Shown here piece by piece: positions 8,675 through 18,525 of a stretch of DNA of 64,000 nucleotides. Both the position numbers and the translations under genes were made by a program. The notes under the pieces are model-generated. The model saw only the letters and a program-made list of their open reading frames with translations. It ran no database searches and had not been told where the DNA came from. This DNA is from an uncultured Pseudoteredinibacter sp. (GTDB lineage: Bacteria > Pseudomonadota > Gammaproteobacteria > Pseudomonadales > Cellvibrionaceae): contig NZ_CANMYE010000002.1 in NCBI RefSeq assembly GCF_947502065.1, forward strand, positions 248,001 to 312,000, read 5' to 3'. Every line of letters begins with the position of its first letter. Within the stretch, counting starts at the first letter, position 1.

Positions 8675-11600
8675 TTAATCCGCCAAAGCCTGATTAATAT
8701 CAGGCTTATTTTTATTGGCCATTATTATGGTTGGTTGAAGCAACATTTTTATAAGCTCTCTATCTCCTCCTGTTAAAACGGGCGAATAATAAAACCCTTG
8801 GCCAATATCGCAAGCCAAATCTAATAACTTCTCATGCGCTGCATTTGAATCAACCCCTTCTGCAACAATTTTAAGCTGCAAACTTGCGGCTAGCGCTATA
8901 GTATTTTTTACGATATTAAATTTATTTTCGTCGTCAACTATACCGCTAACAAAGCTCTGATCAATCTTAATACTATCGACCGGTAAACGACTGATGTAAG
9001 AGAGCGAGGAATAACCGGTACCATAGTCATCTATTGAAATCACATGGCCACGCTCACTCAGTATAGCTAGCTGCCTGATGACATATTCAATATCTGACGC
9101 GAATGCTGTTTCCGTCACTTCAATCTCGATATATCGGGCTTCTATACACCGTTGCCTTAAACGATAGCTAAGCTCCTCAGCAAAGCCTGATTGCGCAAGT
9201 TGCTTTGCCGAGACATTTACAGCAACAGGCAGCAAAGTTAAACCCGACTTACGCCAAGTGTCGAGCTGTATGCAGACCAAATCCAAAACCTGCCATCCCA
9301 TTTCGACAATAATGCCAGTCTCCTCAGCCACTTCGATAAACCCACCCGGATATATTAATCCACGCTCATCTGTGCGCCAGCGAATAAGCGCTTCGAAACC
9401 GCAGACTCTACCTGCAGCAAGATCAACTTTCGGCTGAAAGTGAACTTCAAGTTGCTGGCTATTTACAGCCATGCGAAGCTCATTTTCCAAAGATACTTTC
9501 CGCAGTGGCTTCTCGCTCATGTCCTCCATGAAGTGCGTTGCTTGATTACCACCTCGCTCCTTACTGCAGTACATCGCCAAATCAGCCATTCTCATAAGCG
9601 CACTACTGCTTGCGGCCTGATCAGGACAAACAACATACCCTACACTCAATGATACATATAAAGGTTTGCCGTCAACTGTCAACGGCTCAACAACTTGCTC
9701 AAGAATTTTTTCTTCTAAAGAATGAGCATTGTGAAATGGAGATATAGCACTAATCACAACAAACTCATCGCCACCCAAGCGAGCAATAAACTCCCCTTCC
9801 ATCAAAGAATTTCTTAATCGAATAGAAAGCAATCTTAAGCATTGATCTCCGAAGAAATGACCAAAACTATCATTAATATTCTTAAATCGATCTACATCTA
9901 GAAAATGCAGTGAGAATTTACCCCCGTGCCTTGCGATATGCTCGATTCGAGCTTTGAGCTCTTGCAGCAGGTAGCGTCGATTAGGCAAACCTGTTAAATC
10001 ATCACTAGTAGATAGTGCTTTTAATTTATTTTCATTGCGTATGCTGTCACTAACATCAGTAACCAACAGCATAAACTTACCATCTTCACTATCTTTGATC
10101 GAAAAGCCACGTACATCTATGTACAGCGCTTTGTTTCCTTCGAGCATTTCTAGCTTCCCAGACCAATGCCCTACTTTGCATAAAATCTCCCACCCTCGAA
10201 GCAGCAATTCACGTGATGCTACCGAATTTGCCATATCGTTAATCGTCGTCAAAACCCCACAGTCACTATTGCCAAATAGATAATTGAAAGCTCTATTTTT
10301 CGACATCAAGGCACCCGTCGAGCTTACAATAGATACACCTTGGTCAATACTCTCAAACCCCTGTGAATAAATCGAAATTTCAGCTTCTTTCTGACGTTTA
10401 AGGCGTAATCTAGTAAGGTTTTGATAAGTGAACGCCAATACGATAGAGAAGCAAACTGTAAAATACACTGCGTATGCCCACCAACTTCTCCACCAAGGGC
10501 TCGCGATGACTATTTGGATATCGTCTACCAAAGCAGTGCCATCAATAGTTTGTACTTCAAAGCGATAGTGCCCGCTATCCAACGCAGCATAAGAGACCAC
10601 ATCACTAAAGGTCTCTACCCACTTATCGTTTACTCCTATCAGACGATAGCGGGCAAAGAACTCTTTATTTTCTCTGCTTTTGAAATTGCTGAACTCTATA
10701 TGTAGCGACTGCTCATCCGCCGAGAGAGAGATAGAACCTGGATTATAGCTGTAGGCTTGGCTCTCCTCATTGTGATTACCTACTCTAATACCCGTTACAA
10801 GCACTCGATTTTGGCGTGGCTTAGCAATTGACGGAAGACGCAGCTTATATATATCCGCCCCATCCAGAAATGTAAGTTGATTGGATCTAGACACAGAGAT
10901 CAGGGCCGTGCCGCTTTTTCGTGGAAATCCCTGGCGCGCATCAAAGTAATTGACAGTGTTATATTTGTAATCCAGATATCCCAGCTTGCTGCCTTTCTGA
11001 CTGATAAACCAAAGCCCCGTATCCGAGCTATAGACCTTGGCCACATCCCCTAAACGATTGTCTTCCTGAATAATTTCAGGAGGCATCAACCACCAATTGT
11101 CTCCTTGCCACTGTAATTTGGACCTAGAAACACGATGCCCAATATTGTAGTAATAGCCACTCTCAATAAAACCATCATTACCAGTGTCTAAGTCATCGAT
11201 ATTCCGCCAGCCCATAGGTTTTATGAACGACATTGCGGTTTTTTCGAAGTAACTAGGAATACCACCACTATTTAACCAAAAAGATCCATCCCTGCTCGGG
11301 TACAAGGTAACTGTAATCGGTTCAAAACCTTCTGGAACCCCAACTGGCTGAAGCTCTCCCTCTGGCTTAGATAAAAGGTATACGCCATCCTCACCAACAA
11401 TAAATAGCCCTTCTTTTTCAGAAAAGGTTGTAAATCCAAAGTAGCCGGAGTCTAATTTCTCTAATTTTCCATTATTTGGATCAAAGCTAAATAGGCCGTC
11501 TTCATTGCATAGCCAAAACATTCCCCAGGCTACTGTCGTGTGCTTAGCGGAAACTGGCACTCTTATGGTTTTTTCTAAGTTTCCCTTGTGATTAAAAATC

Positions 11601-12787
11601 TTGTATTCATTACCATCATAAATGAATGTGAAATCTCGACCACCCTCAAGAAAAACACCACTGTAACCAGAAGAAGTCTCCCTACTATCAGCTGATGTAA
11701 TGGCGTTTTTTACAATTTTGAATTCATTCAAGTACGCCGAGCTAATAAAATCCAACCCTAAATTAAGATTAGCGATGACCAAATTACCACTATCTGCTAC
11801 AAACAAGTCAGTTTGCAGGGAGGACTTTGGCTTGCCTCCTGGATCTAGCACTTCATAGTATTGGTAATTCGAAAAATCGGCCTTTACCATGAAGACTCCC
11901 CCGGCCTCTGTTCTCACCCAAATATCACCCAAAGAATCAAAAGCCATCCCTAAAGCCCTTTGGCCGACAAAACTAGCTGTAGCAAACTCTATGTTTGCTA
12001 ATAAGCGCCCACTTTGACTGAGTTTTAGGAATCGATTTTTCAAGAGCAGCAATACATTACCGTGAGCATCCTCTTTTATGAAACGCAGATTACCAGGGGC
12101 ATTAACTTGTTGAAGTAAATCGTCTGAAATCTTTAGCTTACCTTTTGATGTTTGAAAATCGCCTTCTCTACTTAGAAACCGCAAGCCGTGCTTCATAGTA
12201 GCCACCCAAATGCGTCCGAAGCGATCTTGCATCGCCATTCGAATACCAACGCTATATATTGAAGAATCTGACGGTAAATCTATTTTATAACTCGCAAAGC
12301 TATCACTTTCTGCTAAGTACTTATTCAATCCAGATTCAGTGCCAACCCAAAGCACACCACTTTCATCAATAGCCATATCCACTACAAGCGTTCCTAACAA
12401 ACCGGGCGAAGATCGGTCTTCACCCTGCTCACGATAAAAGCTTAGTTGGTAATTTTGTAAGTTGAGCTTGGCCACGCCCCCACTCAAAAAGCCCAACCAT
12501 AAGAAGTGACCATCAATAAGCAGGCGATTTACCTTTAATCCGGCTAAGGGTTCACCGGCTCTAGATAAGATTCTTTGGCTATTAGTGCCATCATATCTGA
12601 CTAGGCCTCCACTGGTACCAATCCACCAATACCCGTCATTGTCTTCGGCGACCGAATAAATTAAATCATCGATGAATGCGATATCTTTCTGGTAACTGAA
12701 AAGCTCTTTAGAGGGCATAAACTGCCCGTAAGCTGTACTCGAAAGAAAAACTAAAAATGTGATAAATACTGTTCGCATCTCAGCCAT
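8675..12787 (-). CDS. Periplasmic-propeller sensor with PAS, GGDEF and EAL domains
   Basis: About 1370 aa. The order is: signal peptide (TVFITFLVFLSSTAYG); repeated propeller blades with WIGT.GGLVRYDG-like motifs (Reg_prop) over roughly residues 30-680; a Y_Y_Y-type domain near 690-755; one membrane helix near 765-790; a PAS-like segment (GFESIDQGVSIV) near 800-920; GGDEF with intact RLGGDEF near residue 1004; and EAL with intact FEAL near 1132. It is therefore an inner-membrane protein sensing a periplasmic signal and making or breaking cyclic-di-GMP. Both catalytic motifs look complete. I chose the ATG at 12787; 12778 is also possible. Longer in-frame starts would put extra residues before the signal peptide. 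Confidence 0.9.
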   Translation of the reverse strand: MAEMRTVFITFLVFLSSTAYGQFMPSKELFSYQKDIAFIDDLIYSVAEDNDGYWWIGTSGGLVRYDGTNSQRILSRAGEPLAGLKVNRLLIDGHFLWLGFLSGGVAKLNLQNYQLSFYREQGEDRSSPGLLGTLVVDMAIDESGVLWVGTESGLNKYLAESDSFASYKIDLPSDSSIYSVGIRMAMQDRFGRIWVATMKHGLRFLSREGDFQTSKGKLKISDDLLQQVNAPGNLRFIKEDAHGNVLLLLKNRFLKLSQSGRLLANIEFATASFVGQRALGMAFDSLGDIWVRTEAGGVFMVKADFSNYQYYEVLDPGGKPKSSLQTDLFVADSGNLVIANLNLGLDFISSAYLNEFKIVKNAITSADSRETSSGYSGVFLEGGRDFTFIYDGNEYKIFNHKGNLEKTIRVPVSAKHTTVAWGMFWLCNEDGLFSFDPNNGKLEKLDSGYFGFTTFSEKEGLFIVGEDGVYLLSKPEGELQPVGVPEGFEPITVTLYPSRDGSFWLNSGGIPSYFEKTAMSFIKPMGWRNIDDLDTGNDGFIESGYYYNIGHRVSRSKLQWQGDNWWLMPPEIIQEDNRLGDVAKVYSSDTGLWFISQKGSKLGYLDYKYNTVNYFDARQGFPRKSGTALISVSRSNQLTFLDGADIYKLRLPSIAKPRQNRVLVTGIRVGNHNEESQAYSYNPGSISLSADEQSLHIEFSNFKSRENKEFFARYRLIGVNDKWVETFSDVVSYAALDSGHYRFEVQTIDGTALVDDIQIVIASPWWRSWWAYAVYFTVCFSIVLAFTYQNLTRLRLKRQKEAEISIYSQGFESIDQGVSIVSSTGALMSKNRAFNYLFGNSDCGVLTTINDMANSVASRELLLRGWEILCKVGHWSGKLEMLEGNKALYIDVRGFSIKDSEDGKFMLLVTDVSDSIRNENKLKALSTSDDLTGLPNRRYLLQELKARIEHIARHGGKFSLHFLDVDRFKNINDSFGHFFGDQCLRLLSIRLRNSLMEGEFIARLGGDEFVVISAISPFHNAHSLEEKILEQVVEPLTVDGKPLYVSLSVGYVVCPDQAASSSALMRMADLAMYCSKERGGNQATHFMEDMSEKPLRKVSLENELRMAVNSQQLEVHFQPKVDLAAGRVCGFEALIRWRTDERGLIYPGGFIEVAEETGIIVEMGWQVLDLVCIQLDTWRKSGLTLLPVAVNVSAKQLAQSGFAEELSYRLRQRCIEARYIEIEVTETAFASDIEYVIRQLAILSERGHVISIDDYGTGYSSLSYISRLPVDSIKIDQSFVSGIVDDENKFNIVKNTIALAASLQLKIVAEGVDSNAAHEKLLDLACDIGQGFYYSPVLTGGDRELIKMLLQPTIIMANKNKPDINQALAD
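8686..8716 (+). terminator. Intrinsic terminator of the amidohydrolase gene
   Basis: A 9-bp perfect stem, AAGCCTGAT and ATCAGGCTT with loop TAAT, is followed by ATTTTTATT. It lies 37 bp past the amidohydrolase stop and overlaps the last codons of the converging GGDEF/EAL gene, so the stem is also coding sequence on the other strand. Confidence 0.8.
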
Positions 12788-13017
12788 GACCTTAAACAAT
12801 ACATATAGGACGTAGTGGCCAACAAGACAACCAGACTCTTTTTTAACCACCCCGCCAGTATGAATGATGCGCGCCACCAGACCATACAACTAAAGTTGGA
12901 TTATCGAAGGCTATTGACCAAGCTCCCCCAGTTAACCTGTAAGCAGATTTACGGAATCCGTGATTTTGTAATACTTCAGACTTATAATTGCCTCCGAACT
13001 AAATACAGGAGACCCAT

Positions 13018-13788
13018 ATGCGCCATCTAAGCGTCATAATTTTTACCCTAGTATCGATAGCTGGCAGCCAGTTTGCTGCGGCTTGGGGCAAACAAGGGCA
13101 TCGCATCAGCAGCCAGATTTCTGAGCACTACTTAAGTGAAGACGCGAAAGCACTAGTGAAATCGATTTTAGGAGTAGAGACTTTAGCCGAGGCTTCCACC
13201 TGGCCTGACTATATGCGTTCCAACCCAAGCACTTTCTGGCAGCGACAATCCATGTGGCTGCACTTTGTTACTCTGCCTGAGGATGAGCGCGAGCATAATA
13301 AAAACGGCGATGCTATTTCGGCTTTGAAGGACTTTAGCGAAATAATAAAAGACAAAAACCGCTCGCTGGAAGAGCGCCAAAAAGCCTTACGTTTCGCAGT
13401 ACATATCATTACCGACCTTCATCAACCTTTTCATGCTGGTAATGGTAAAGATCGTGGAGGCAACGATGTAAAGCTGAAGTTTTTCGGCGAAGATACCAAT
13501 CTACACAGTGTCTGGGATACCAAGTTGATCGACCATGAAAAACTTTCTTATACCGAATGGGCATCATGGCTACAACCTAAAATCAACGCCCAGCAAGCAA
13601 AAGATTGGTGTGTAACTGACCCAATGATATGGGCGAGAGAAAGCCGAGATTTAAATGAAGGCTTGTATCCTGGCCGAAAGAGCGTGAAGTGGCAGTATAT
13701 TTATAAGGCCCGCCCAATCTTGCGCAAGCGATTAATGCAAGGCGGTGTGCGTTTGGCCTGTTACTTGAATGAAATGGCTAAGAGCTAG
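13018..13788 (+). CDS. Secreted S1/P1-type nuclease
   Basis: 256 aa with a signal peptide ending at AAA, giving a mature N-terminal Trp (WGKQGHR) as in S1/P1 nucleases, where this Trp binds zinc. Other zinc-site motifs are ASTWPDYMR, LHFVTLP, the central AVHIITDLHQPFHAG followed by DRGGNDV, and NLHSVWDTKLI. The enzyme should cut single-stranded DNA or RNA in the periplasm or outside, probably for phosphate or nucleotide scavenging. AGGAG lies just upstream of the ATG. It is a single-gene unit converging with the M56 peptidase gene. Confidence 0.93.
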   Translation: MRHLSVIIFTLVSIAGSQFAAAWGKQGHRISSQISEHYLSEDAKALVKSILGVETLAEASTWPDYMRSNPSTFWQRQSMWLHFVTLPEDEREHNKNGDAISALKDFSEIIKDKNRSLEERQKALRFAVHIITDLHQPFHAGNGKDRGGNDVKLKFFGEDTNLHSVWDTKLIDHEKLSYTEWASWLQPKINAQQAKDWCVTDPMIWARESRDLNEGLYPGRKSVKWQYIYKARPILRKRLMQGGVRLACYLNEMAKS

Positions 13789-13822
13789 CCTTGCCCCCAA
13801 AAGTAATTCAATAGCAAGCAAA

Positions 13823-13858
13823 CCAAGTTTAAAGATAACTCCATATCTTTAAACTTGG
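13823..13858. terminator. Bidirectional hairpin between converging genes
   Basis: A 15-bp perfect stem (CCAAGTTTAAAGATA with its complement) encloses a 6-base loop, between the S1/P1 nuclease stop (13788) and the M56 peptidase stop (13867). The position suits a shared terminator; T-runs on either side are short. Confidence 0.65.
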
Positions 13859-13866
13859 CCCCTTTG

Positions 13867-15159
13867 CTAGTCTTTCATAAAGTTAAAGCCTAGCTCTTGA
13901 TTCGATACACCTTGCCCCTCTGGCACTGGTGCTTCATCAACTTTAAAAACAGCCATATAGCGCCAATTTTCGTCACCCACTTCAATTGTGGCCGTTTTAC
14001 CCAGCTCGACCATCAATTGCGGCTCACTGATGACTTGCTCTTCAAGCGTTAGATCCAGCAAGGTGGTTGCCAAAAATACGGCATTATCTTTTTGCTTGAT
14101 AAGCTTAAGGCGCAGCTCAAAGTCATTACCGAAGGCCATTTTTATCTCTTTATCGTAATGTATCCAAAGCTCTGTTTTTGTCGAGCTTGTGTGTACTTGT
14201 TCGGCACCTACACGCTTAGTTTCAACATATAACTCTAAGGCAGCCCCCTCGGATTTAGAACTTGATGCAGCCACAATTGAACTCCCCAATAAACTAGGAA
14301 TTGTAAGCCCAAGCAAGGCCAGCATGAGTATTGAAAACAAGCTGTTTTTTAAGTTTAGTAATTTAGCATTCATCGAACTCTCCATGACTTTCAGTCTCCA
14401 GATTATGCTGCCCATCGCCATCGAGCAGCTTTGATTAAAACCCTTTTCGGTAAGTGCTACCCGTCCCAGCATAGCGCGGTAGGCCTCGGCCGCACCTCTC
14501 GCCACTTGCGCATCACACCTAGCTTCTATCAAATTGCGTTGCATATTGACCAATGCTCTTAATAGAGGATTCCAAAAAAACAACGATTCCAGCAAAGCCA
14601 AACAAGCAACTTTCCAATGATCATAATGCCGACGATGGTTTAACTCATGATCCAACATAAAGTTAAGCTCTTCAGTATTTTTTACATTCTTAGGCAAGAT
14701 AATGCTTGGCCGAAAAACCCCTACCAATATGGCAGACTCCAGCTTTTCGCTTAATAAAATGTTCCCACCATAACGGCCTTGAAGTTTAAGGTCGGGATTC
14801 GCGGTTTCGATCAATGACTTACAAAAAGCCAAGTGTCGATTCACTCTAATAATGTGGACAACAAGACCTGCTGCACAGAGCAATACTATCGACCCTAAGA
14901 GAAATCGATCAATATCGACACCCTGCGCATAAGCAGCTTGCTTAATTGCCGGTGCCGCAGTAGTTTCCAGCTGGCTGTAGGAAATAAGCTCAATCGCAGG
15001 AGCAGAGAGCAAACTCGAAAAGTAGGGCCAAGGTATAACCCAAAGCCCAATGGCTACCGCACAAAGAGATCGCTGAAGCACGGGGTGAATATTAGGCATA
15101 CGTAACAGCAGCAAACTAAAAATGCTAAAAAGACTGCAGTACAAAAGATAATTAACCAT
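13867..15159 (-). CDS. M56-family membrane metallopeptidase (BlaR1-like)
   Basis: 430 aa. N-terminal hydrophobic helices lead to a cytoplasmic-type zinc motif HELNH at residues 171-175 (DHELNHRRHYDHW), the signature of M56 peptidases such as BlaR1/MecR1. A further membrane segment lies near residue 270-290 and a short C-terminal region follows. There is no penicillin-binding sensor domain of the class D type, so the trigger is probably not a classic beta-lactam sensor. The start overlaps the end of the BlaI-like repressor by 8 bases. The pair should act as signal-triggered protease plus its repressor substrate. Nearby targets other than the pair itself were not found. Confidence 0.9.
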   Translation of the reverse strand: MVNYLLYCSLFSIFSLLLLRMPNIHPVLQRSLCAVAIGLWVIPWPYFSSLLSAPAIELISYSQLETTAAPAIKQAAYAQGVDIDRFLLGSIVLLCAAGLVVHIIRVNRHLAFCKSLIETANPDLKLQGRYGGNILLSEKLESAILVGVFRPSIILPKNVKNTEELNFMLDHELNHRRHYDHWKVACLALLESLFFWNPLLRALVNMQRNLIEARCDAQVARGAAEAYRAMLGRVALTEKGFNQSCSMAMGSIIWRLKVMESSMNAKLLNLKNSLFSILMLALLGLTIPSLLGSSIVAASSSKSEGAALELYVETKRVGAEQVHTSSTKTELWIHYDKEIKMAFGNDFELRLKLIKQKDNAVFLATTLLDLTLEEQVISEPQLMVELGKTATIEVGDENWRYMAVFKVDEAPVPEGQGVSNQELGFNFMKD

Positions 15160-15532
15160 CTTTTAAGGCCTTTTTACGTTCTTTTAGAATTTTTTCCAGA
15201 TACTGAATATCATCCAGCGACAGATCCTCTTCTTCCAAGAGGTGTACGGCTAAACTCTGGCTCTTACCCAAGAACACTTTATTAATAAACTGCTTTATCA
15301 TCGGTAATCGAACCTTGCCGCGTTCAACGGCCGCCGCATAATAGATAGTGCGCCCTTCCTGGGCGGCACGCATTAAAGCGCCCTTCTTTTCTAAACGATC
15401 AATGATCGTTTTAACCGCCGAGTAGCTAATATCCCTTTTAGAACAAATACTCTTATGCACTTGCGGCGCACTTTGATGCTCAGCCCCCCAAAAGCAGTGC
15501 ATTACCTCTAACTCAAAATCGCTAAATTCCAT
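15152..15532 (-). CDS. BlaI/MecI/CopY-family repressor
   Basis: 126 aa, normal for the family. A winged-helix region starts with MEFSDFELEVMHCFWG and continues with SYSAVKTIIDRLEKKGAL, the recognition helix and wing; a C-terminal helical part should dimerise and contain the protease-sensitive site. It is translationally coupled to the M56 peptidase. Two operator dyads lie 42-82 bp upstream of the start, so it most likely represses its own operon. Regulation by proteolysis is known for the family and inferred here. Confidence 0.92.
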   Translation of the reverse strand: MEFSDFELEVMHCFWGAEHQSAPQVHKSICSKRDISYSAVKTIIDRLEKKGALMRAAQEGRTIYYAAAVERGKVRLPMIKQFINKVFLGKSQSLAVHLLEEEDLSLDDIQYLEKILKERKKALKDG

Positions 15533-15573
15533 TCGGCCACCTTTCTAGTTTTATCGCCACATCTAGAGCACTC

Positions 15574-15614
15574 ATCTCTACACTTGTAGATATAGTATCT
15601 ACAAGTGTAGAGAT
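15574..15614. promoter_or_regulatory. Double BlaI-type operator
   Basis: A perfect 19-bp inverted repeat with a 3-base centre (TAG). Each arm holds a 12-bp dyad of the BlaI/MecI type: CTACACTTGTAG at 15579-15590 and CTACAAGTGTAG at 15599-15610, both matching TACANNTGTA. The dyad centres are 20 bp apart, about two helical turns. It lies directly upstream of the repressor gene. Confidence 0.85.
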
Positions 15615-15706
15615 TGCAAATATTTTTATCAAATAAGTGCATAGTTAGAAGATGTTTAGCCTGCGACTTGAGAAAAACTAAAGGATAACTAAGGAGCGAC
15701 TAGAGC

Positions 15707-16714
15707 CTATTGAGCGCTTTCACGAAACTGGCGGGGAGTACAGCGGTGAACCCGTTTAAACGCCCTATTAAAGGCACTGGAATCGGAATAGCCCAAGCTT
15801 TGGGCGATAAGAGATATAGAAGCACGACTATTGAGAAGGCTGTCACAAGCAAGCTTCATCAACTCAGCTTCTTTAAGCTTGCTAAAGCTACTGCCCTGCT
15901 GAGCCAATAGGCGACAAAGATTGCGGCGGCTATAGCCCAGCTCTTTCGCAAGCCTTTCTACACTCAGCTTTGCTATATCTGAGCTGGCTGCAATATAAGC
16001 GCTAACCTTAGTGACAATATCATCACTAACAATTGCCTCTAGACTCTCAATCGCGCTGGCCTCTAAGATCTGCAACAGCTTTAAGTCTCGGCTTTTAATG
16101 GGATAAGTTAATAGCTGCTTATCAAAATATAGACCGTTGCAGGTGGTAGCAAAAGACACTTCACGCGCAAAGGGGTAATTAAGCAGATCAGAATCAGTCT
16201 TTGCTTGATGTTCAAAACAAATACGACTAGCTTGCCAATGTTCCTGCTCTAACACTTGGCGAAACAACATAACAAACTGCGCCAAAGTGCCTTCAATATC
16301 CTGGGCGCATAAATCAGCAGGCAAACCTGGGTAGCTGTAGCACAGAAGATATTGCTGCTTATTTTCGGCTTCATGTAAGGAGACCTCGGCCGAAGGCGAA
16401 ACCAAACTAATAAAGCGCGATAGTAACTGAATCACCATGCCAATATTACTGGCGCTTCGTAACATATAGATAAGTATGCCAATATCTCTTTCGTCCATCA
16501 GCTCGGCCAACTCTACCGCTAAAAAACGACGCTGATAATGATCAGACATGGCATTGAGAAATTGTAGATAGTCGCGGGTAGAAAGCGTTTGCTGCCCTGA
16601 AAGCAAATCGGCCACGCTATAAGCCATCTCTTGCAAAATCGGCTTTGGATTCAAACCCAGTTTATAACAGGCATCAATAAAACGATTTACATTGGGTTTT
16701 ATGGCTTCGGTCAT
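15707..16714 (-). CDS. AraC-family regulator with N-terminal arabinose-binding-like domain (OruR-type)
   Basis: 335 aa. The N-terminal 200 residues match the Arabinose_bd-type domain found in OruR-like AraC regulators, and the C-terminal 100 hold the double helix-turn-helix: SVERLAKELGYSRRNLCRLLAQQG and SLIAQSLGYSDSSAFNRAFKRVHRCTPRQFRE (read in parts). It is followed upstream on the same strand by a membrane protein and an FAD oxidoreductase of the PuuB type, so it may control amine or amino-acid oxidation. The effector is unknown. Confidence 0.9.
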   Translation of the reverse strand: MTEAIKPNVNRFIDACYKLGLNPKPILQEMAYSVADLLSGQQTLSTRDYLQFLNAMSDHYQRRFLAVELAELMDERDIGILIYMLRSASNIGMVIQLLSRFISLVSPSAEVSLHEAENKQQYLLCYSYPGLPADLCAQDIEGTLAQFVMLFRQVLEQEHWQASRICFEHQAKTDSDLLNYPFAREVSFATTCNGLYFDKQLLTYPIKSRDLKLLQILEASAIESLEAIVSDDIVTKVSAYIAASSDIAKLSVERLAKELGYSRRNLCRLLAQQGSSFSKLKEAELMKLACDSLLNSRASISLIAQSLGYSDSSAFNRAFKRVHRCTPRQFRESAQ

Positions 16715-16730
16715 GGCGCCGCACCGGCGT

Positions 16731-17111
16731 TTATAGAAATTTAATCTGCGGGTTACCGCGCTTATACCCTAGCAATAAGACCAGCAGTATAGCAAGTACG
16801 CCGCCATAAACCGGATAAAAGTACTCACCGAGATAATGCTTAGGCGTTATGGCATGAAACAAGGCGAAGAATAAGTGTAAGCATATTAGTACAGTTGCGA
16901 TAAACAAGATCTTTTTAGCCCATAGCTGCCCGGCAAAGCCCGCTTGCCCCACAATGTATAGCAAGATAGCGCCGACACAGAGAACGCTTGGAATAATATA
17001 GTGCCCTTGATAAAAGCTCACTATAACGGCCAGAGCATGCGCACCGGAGAATAGCAAACACAAGGCATCAAGAGACACGGCCCAATAGGAATTGAAAGAC
17101 TTAGTTAACAT
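16731..17111 (-). CDS. Small four-helix membrane protein
   Basis: 126 aa with four hydrophobic segments, at about residues 12-32, 41-60, 67-88 and 103-120. No family recognised. It sits 4 bp after the frameshifted FAD oxidoreductase and 16 bp before the AraC regulator, all on the same strand, so the three are probably co-transcribed. It could carry or sense the substrate of the oxidoreductase, but nothing in the sequence shows this. Confidence 0.7.
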   Translation of the reverse strand: MLTKSFNSYWAVSLDALCLLFSGAHALAVIVSFYQGHYIIPSVLCVGAILLYIVGQAGFAGQLWAKKILFIATVLICLHLFFALFHAITPKHYLGEYFYPVYGGVLAILLVLLLGYKRGNPQIKFL

Positions 17112-17115
17112 GAGA

Positions 17116-18454
17116 TCACAAACTATTTAAGAGGTTAAAACTGCCTTTAAGCATTAGGCTACGATAATAATCAGGAGGAAAGGATAACTGCTGATTTAAT
17201 CGACTCAGCGAATACCAGCCCAAATCTGCAATGCCAACTATTTTTCTAGCCGTAAGATAAGCACTGTAGTGGCTGGGCATAATGCCCAAGCCATTATAAG
17301 CACCGCAGAAATAGACCATGTCACCTTGCTCAGCTGCTACCGGTGATGCAATAGACTGAGTACTAACCGTATGGGCCGTAACACCATGCCACTCGTTTGG
17401 CAGTCCTATGCCACGTAACCTGGGGTAACGCTGATAAAAGTACTTATGCACCAGCTCACGGGCATATGATAAATCCTTCCACTCGGTTGTATCATTGCTG
17501 GCATAACCCAATACAATCCGCAAAAAGAAATGGCCCGTTGTACTTAGCCCAAAAGTGATAGGCAAAGTATTAGGCTCAAAACGCAGATCCCATTTATCAA
17601 GCGCAAATTGCCTTATCTGCCTAGGGCTTAACTTATCGCTTGCACAACTATATTGATGTACCGGAAATACCTTGGCCCAAACGCGGAGTATAGGCATTTG
17701 TGGCCAACAAAACCTTAGCACAAGAAACACGGGCTAAAGCTGTTTGCACATCTAAAGATGAACCCTGGTAATTGACCCCCAGCACTGGAGTGTTTTCATA
17801 GATTTCTACACCGTGCGCCAGCGCAATACGGCGGTATTCACTTAATAACTTGGCAGGATTAAGCTTATAGAAGCCCCTCCCCACTTTTGCCGCTGCGTAA
17901 AAATCACTGGCAATGGCACGCTTGAGCTTGTCGTCTGTTATCCATTGCTCATTTGTTTTTTGGTTATTTTGGGCCGCTTTGCGCTGTGAATCGTCTTTGT
18001 ATAGATAGAGCGTATTGGCCGGCTGAAAATCACAGTCGACAGACTCACTTTGTAGGAAATTTTTAAAGTGCTGCAAGCCTTGTTCGGCAAAACTCTGATC
18101 ATCAATACCCGTGAACTTAGCATAAACCGCACCAGAGTTTCTTGTGCTAGCACCCGCCCCCAACTGATGAGATTCCAACACCATCACTCGCAAACTGGCT
18201 TGCATTTTTTTAAGATAAATAGCTGCACAAAGCCCAGTATAACCACCACCCACAATGCAAATATCGGCAGTATGAGACTGCTGCAGAGAAGGCAAATCCG
18301 GTAGCCTGCCACCAAGATTCTGCCACAGACTAGGGCCACCGCTGCGCCGCTTGGGGAGCTCTATGCCAGTAGAGCTTGAGAGTAAACCCGCCAAACCGGG
18401 CGCCGCTGTTGCAACGGCGCCGCCAAGTAATAAATTACGTCGGTTTATTTTCAT
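17116..18454 (-). pseudogene. FAD-dependent oxidoreductase (PuuB-like), interrupted by a frameshift
   Basis: A Tat-type signal (NRRNLLLGG) opens the protein. It is followed by the FAD-binding dinucleotide fold (ADICIVGGGYTGLCAAIYL), LGAGASTRNSG, and the conserved LLATNAYTPRLG. The frame then ends within 8 codons, while the expected continuation KVFPVHQYS and the C-terminal FCGAYNGLGIMPSHYSAYLTARKI are in another frame, overlapping from 17730. The break lies near 17671-17690. Joined, the product would be about 445 aa, normal for gamma-glutamylputrescine/D-amino-acid oxidase-like DAO enzymes. It is either a true pseudogene or a sequencing error; a single base difference would restore it. Neighbours are a membrane protein and an AraC regulator. 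Confidence 0.85.
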
Positions 18455-18525
18455 AGCATGATTCCAAATTCACTTGGGAGCATGGTAAGAAATAAGCGCA
18501 ACTAAGAATTGTCCTTTGGGGACAA

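Noticed and set aside
17648..17740. Programmed frameshifting in the FAD oxidoreductase
   Set aside because: No slippery heptamer with a downstream pseudoknot was evident and the family is normally single-frame; mutation or read error is simpler.
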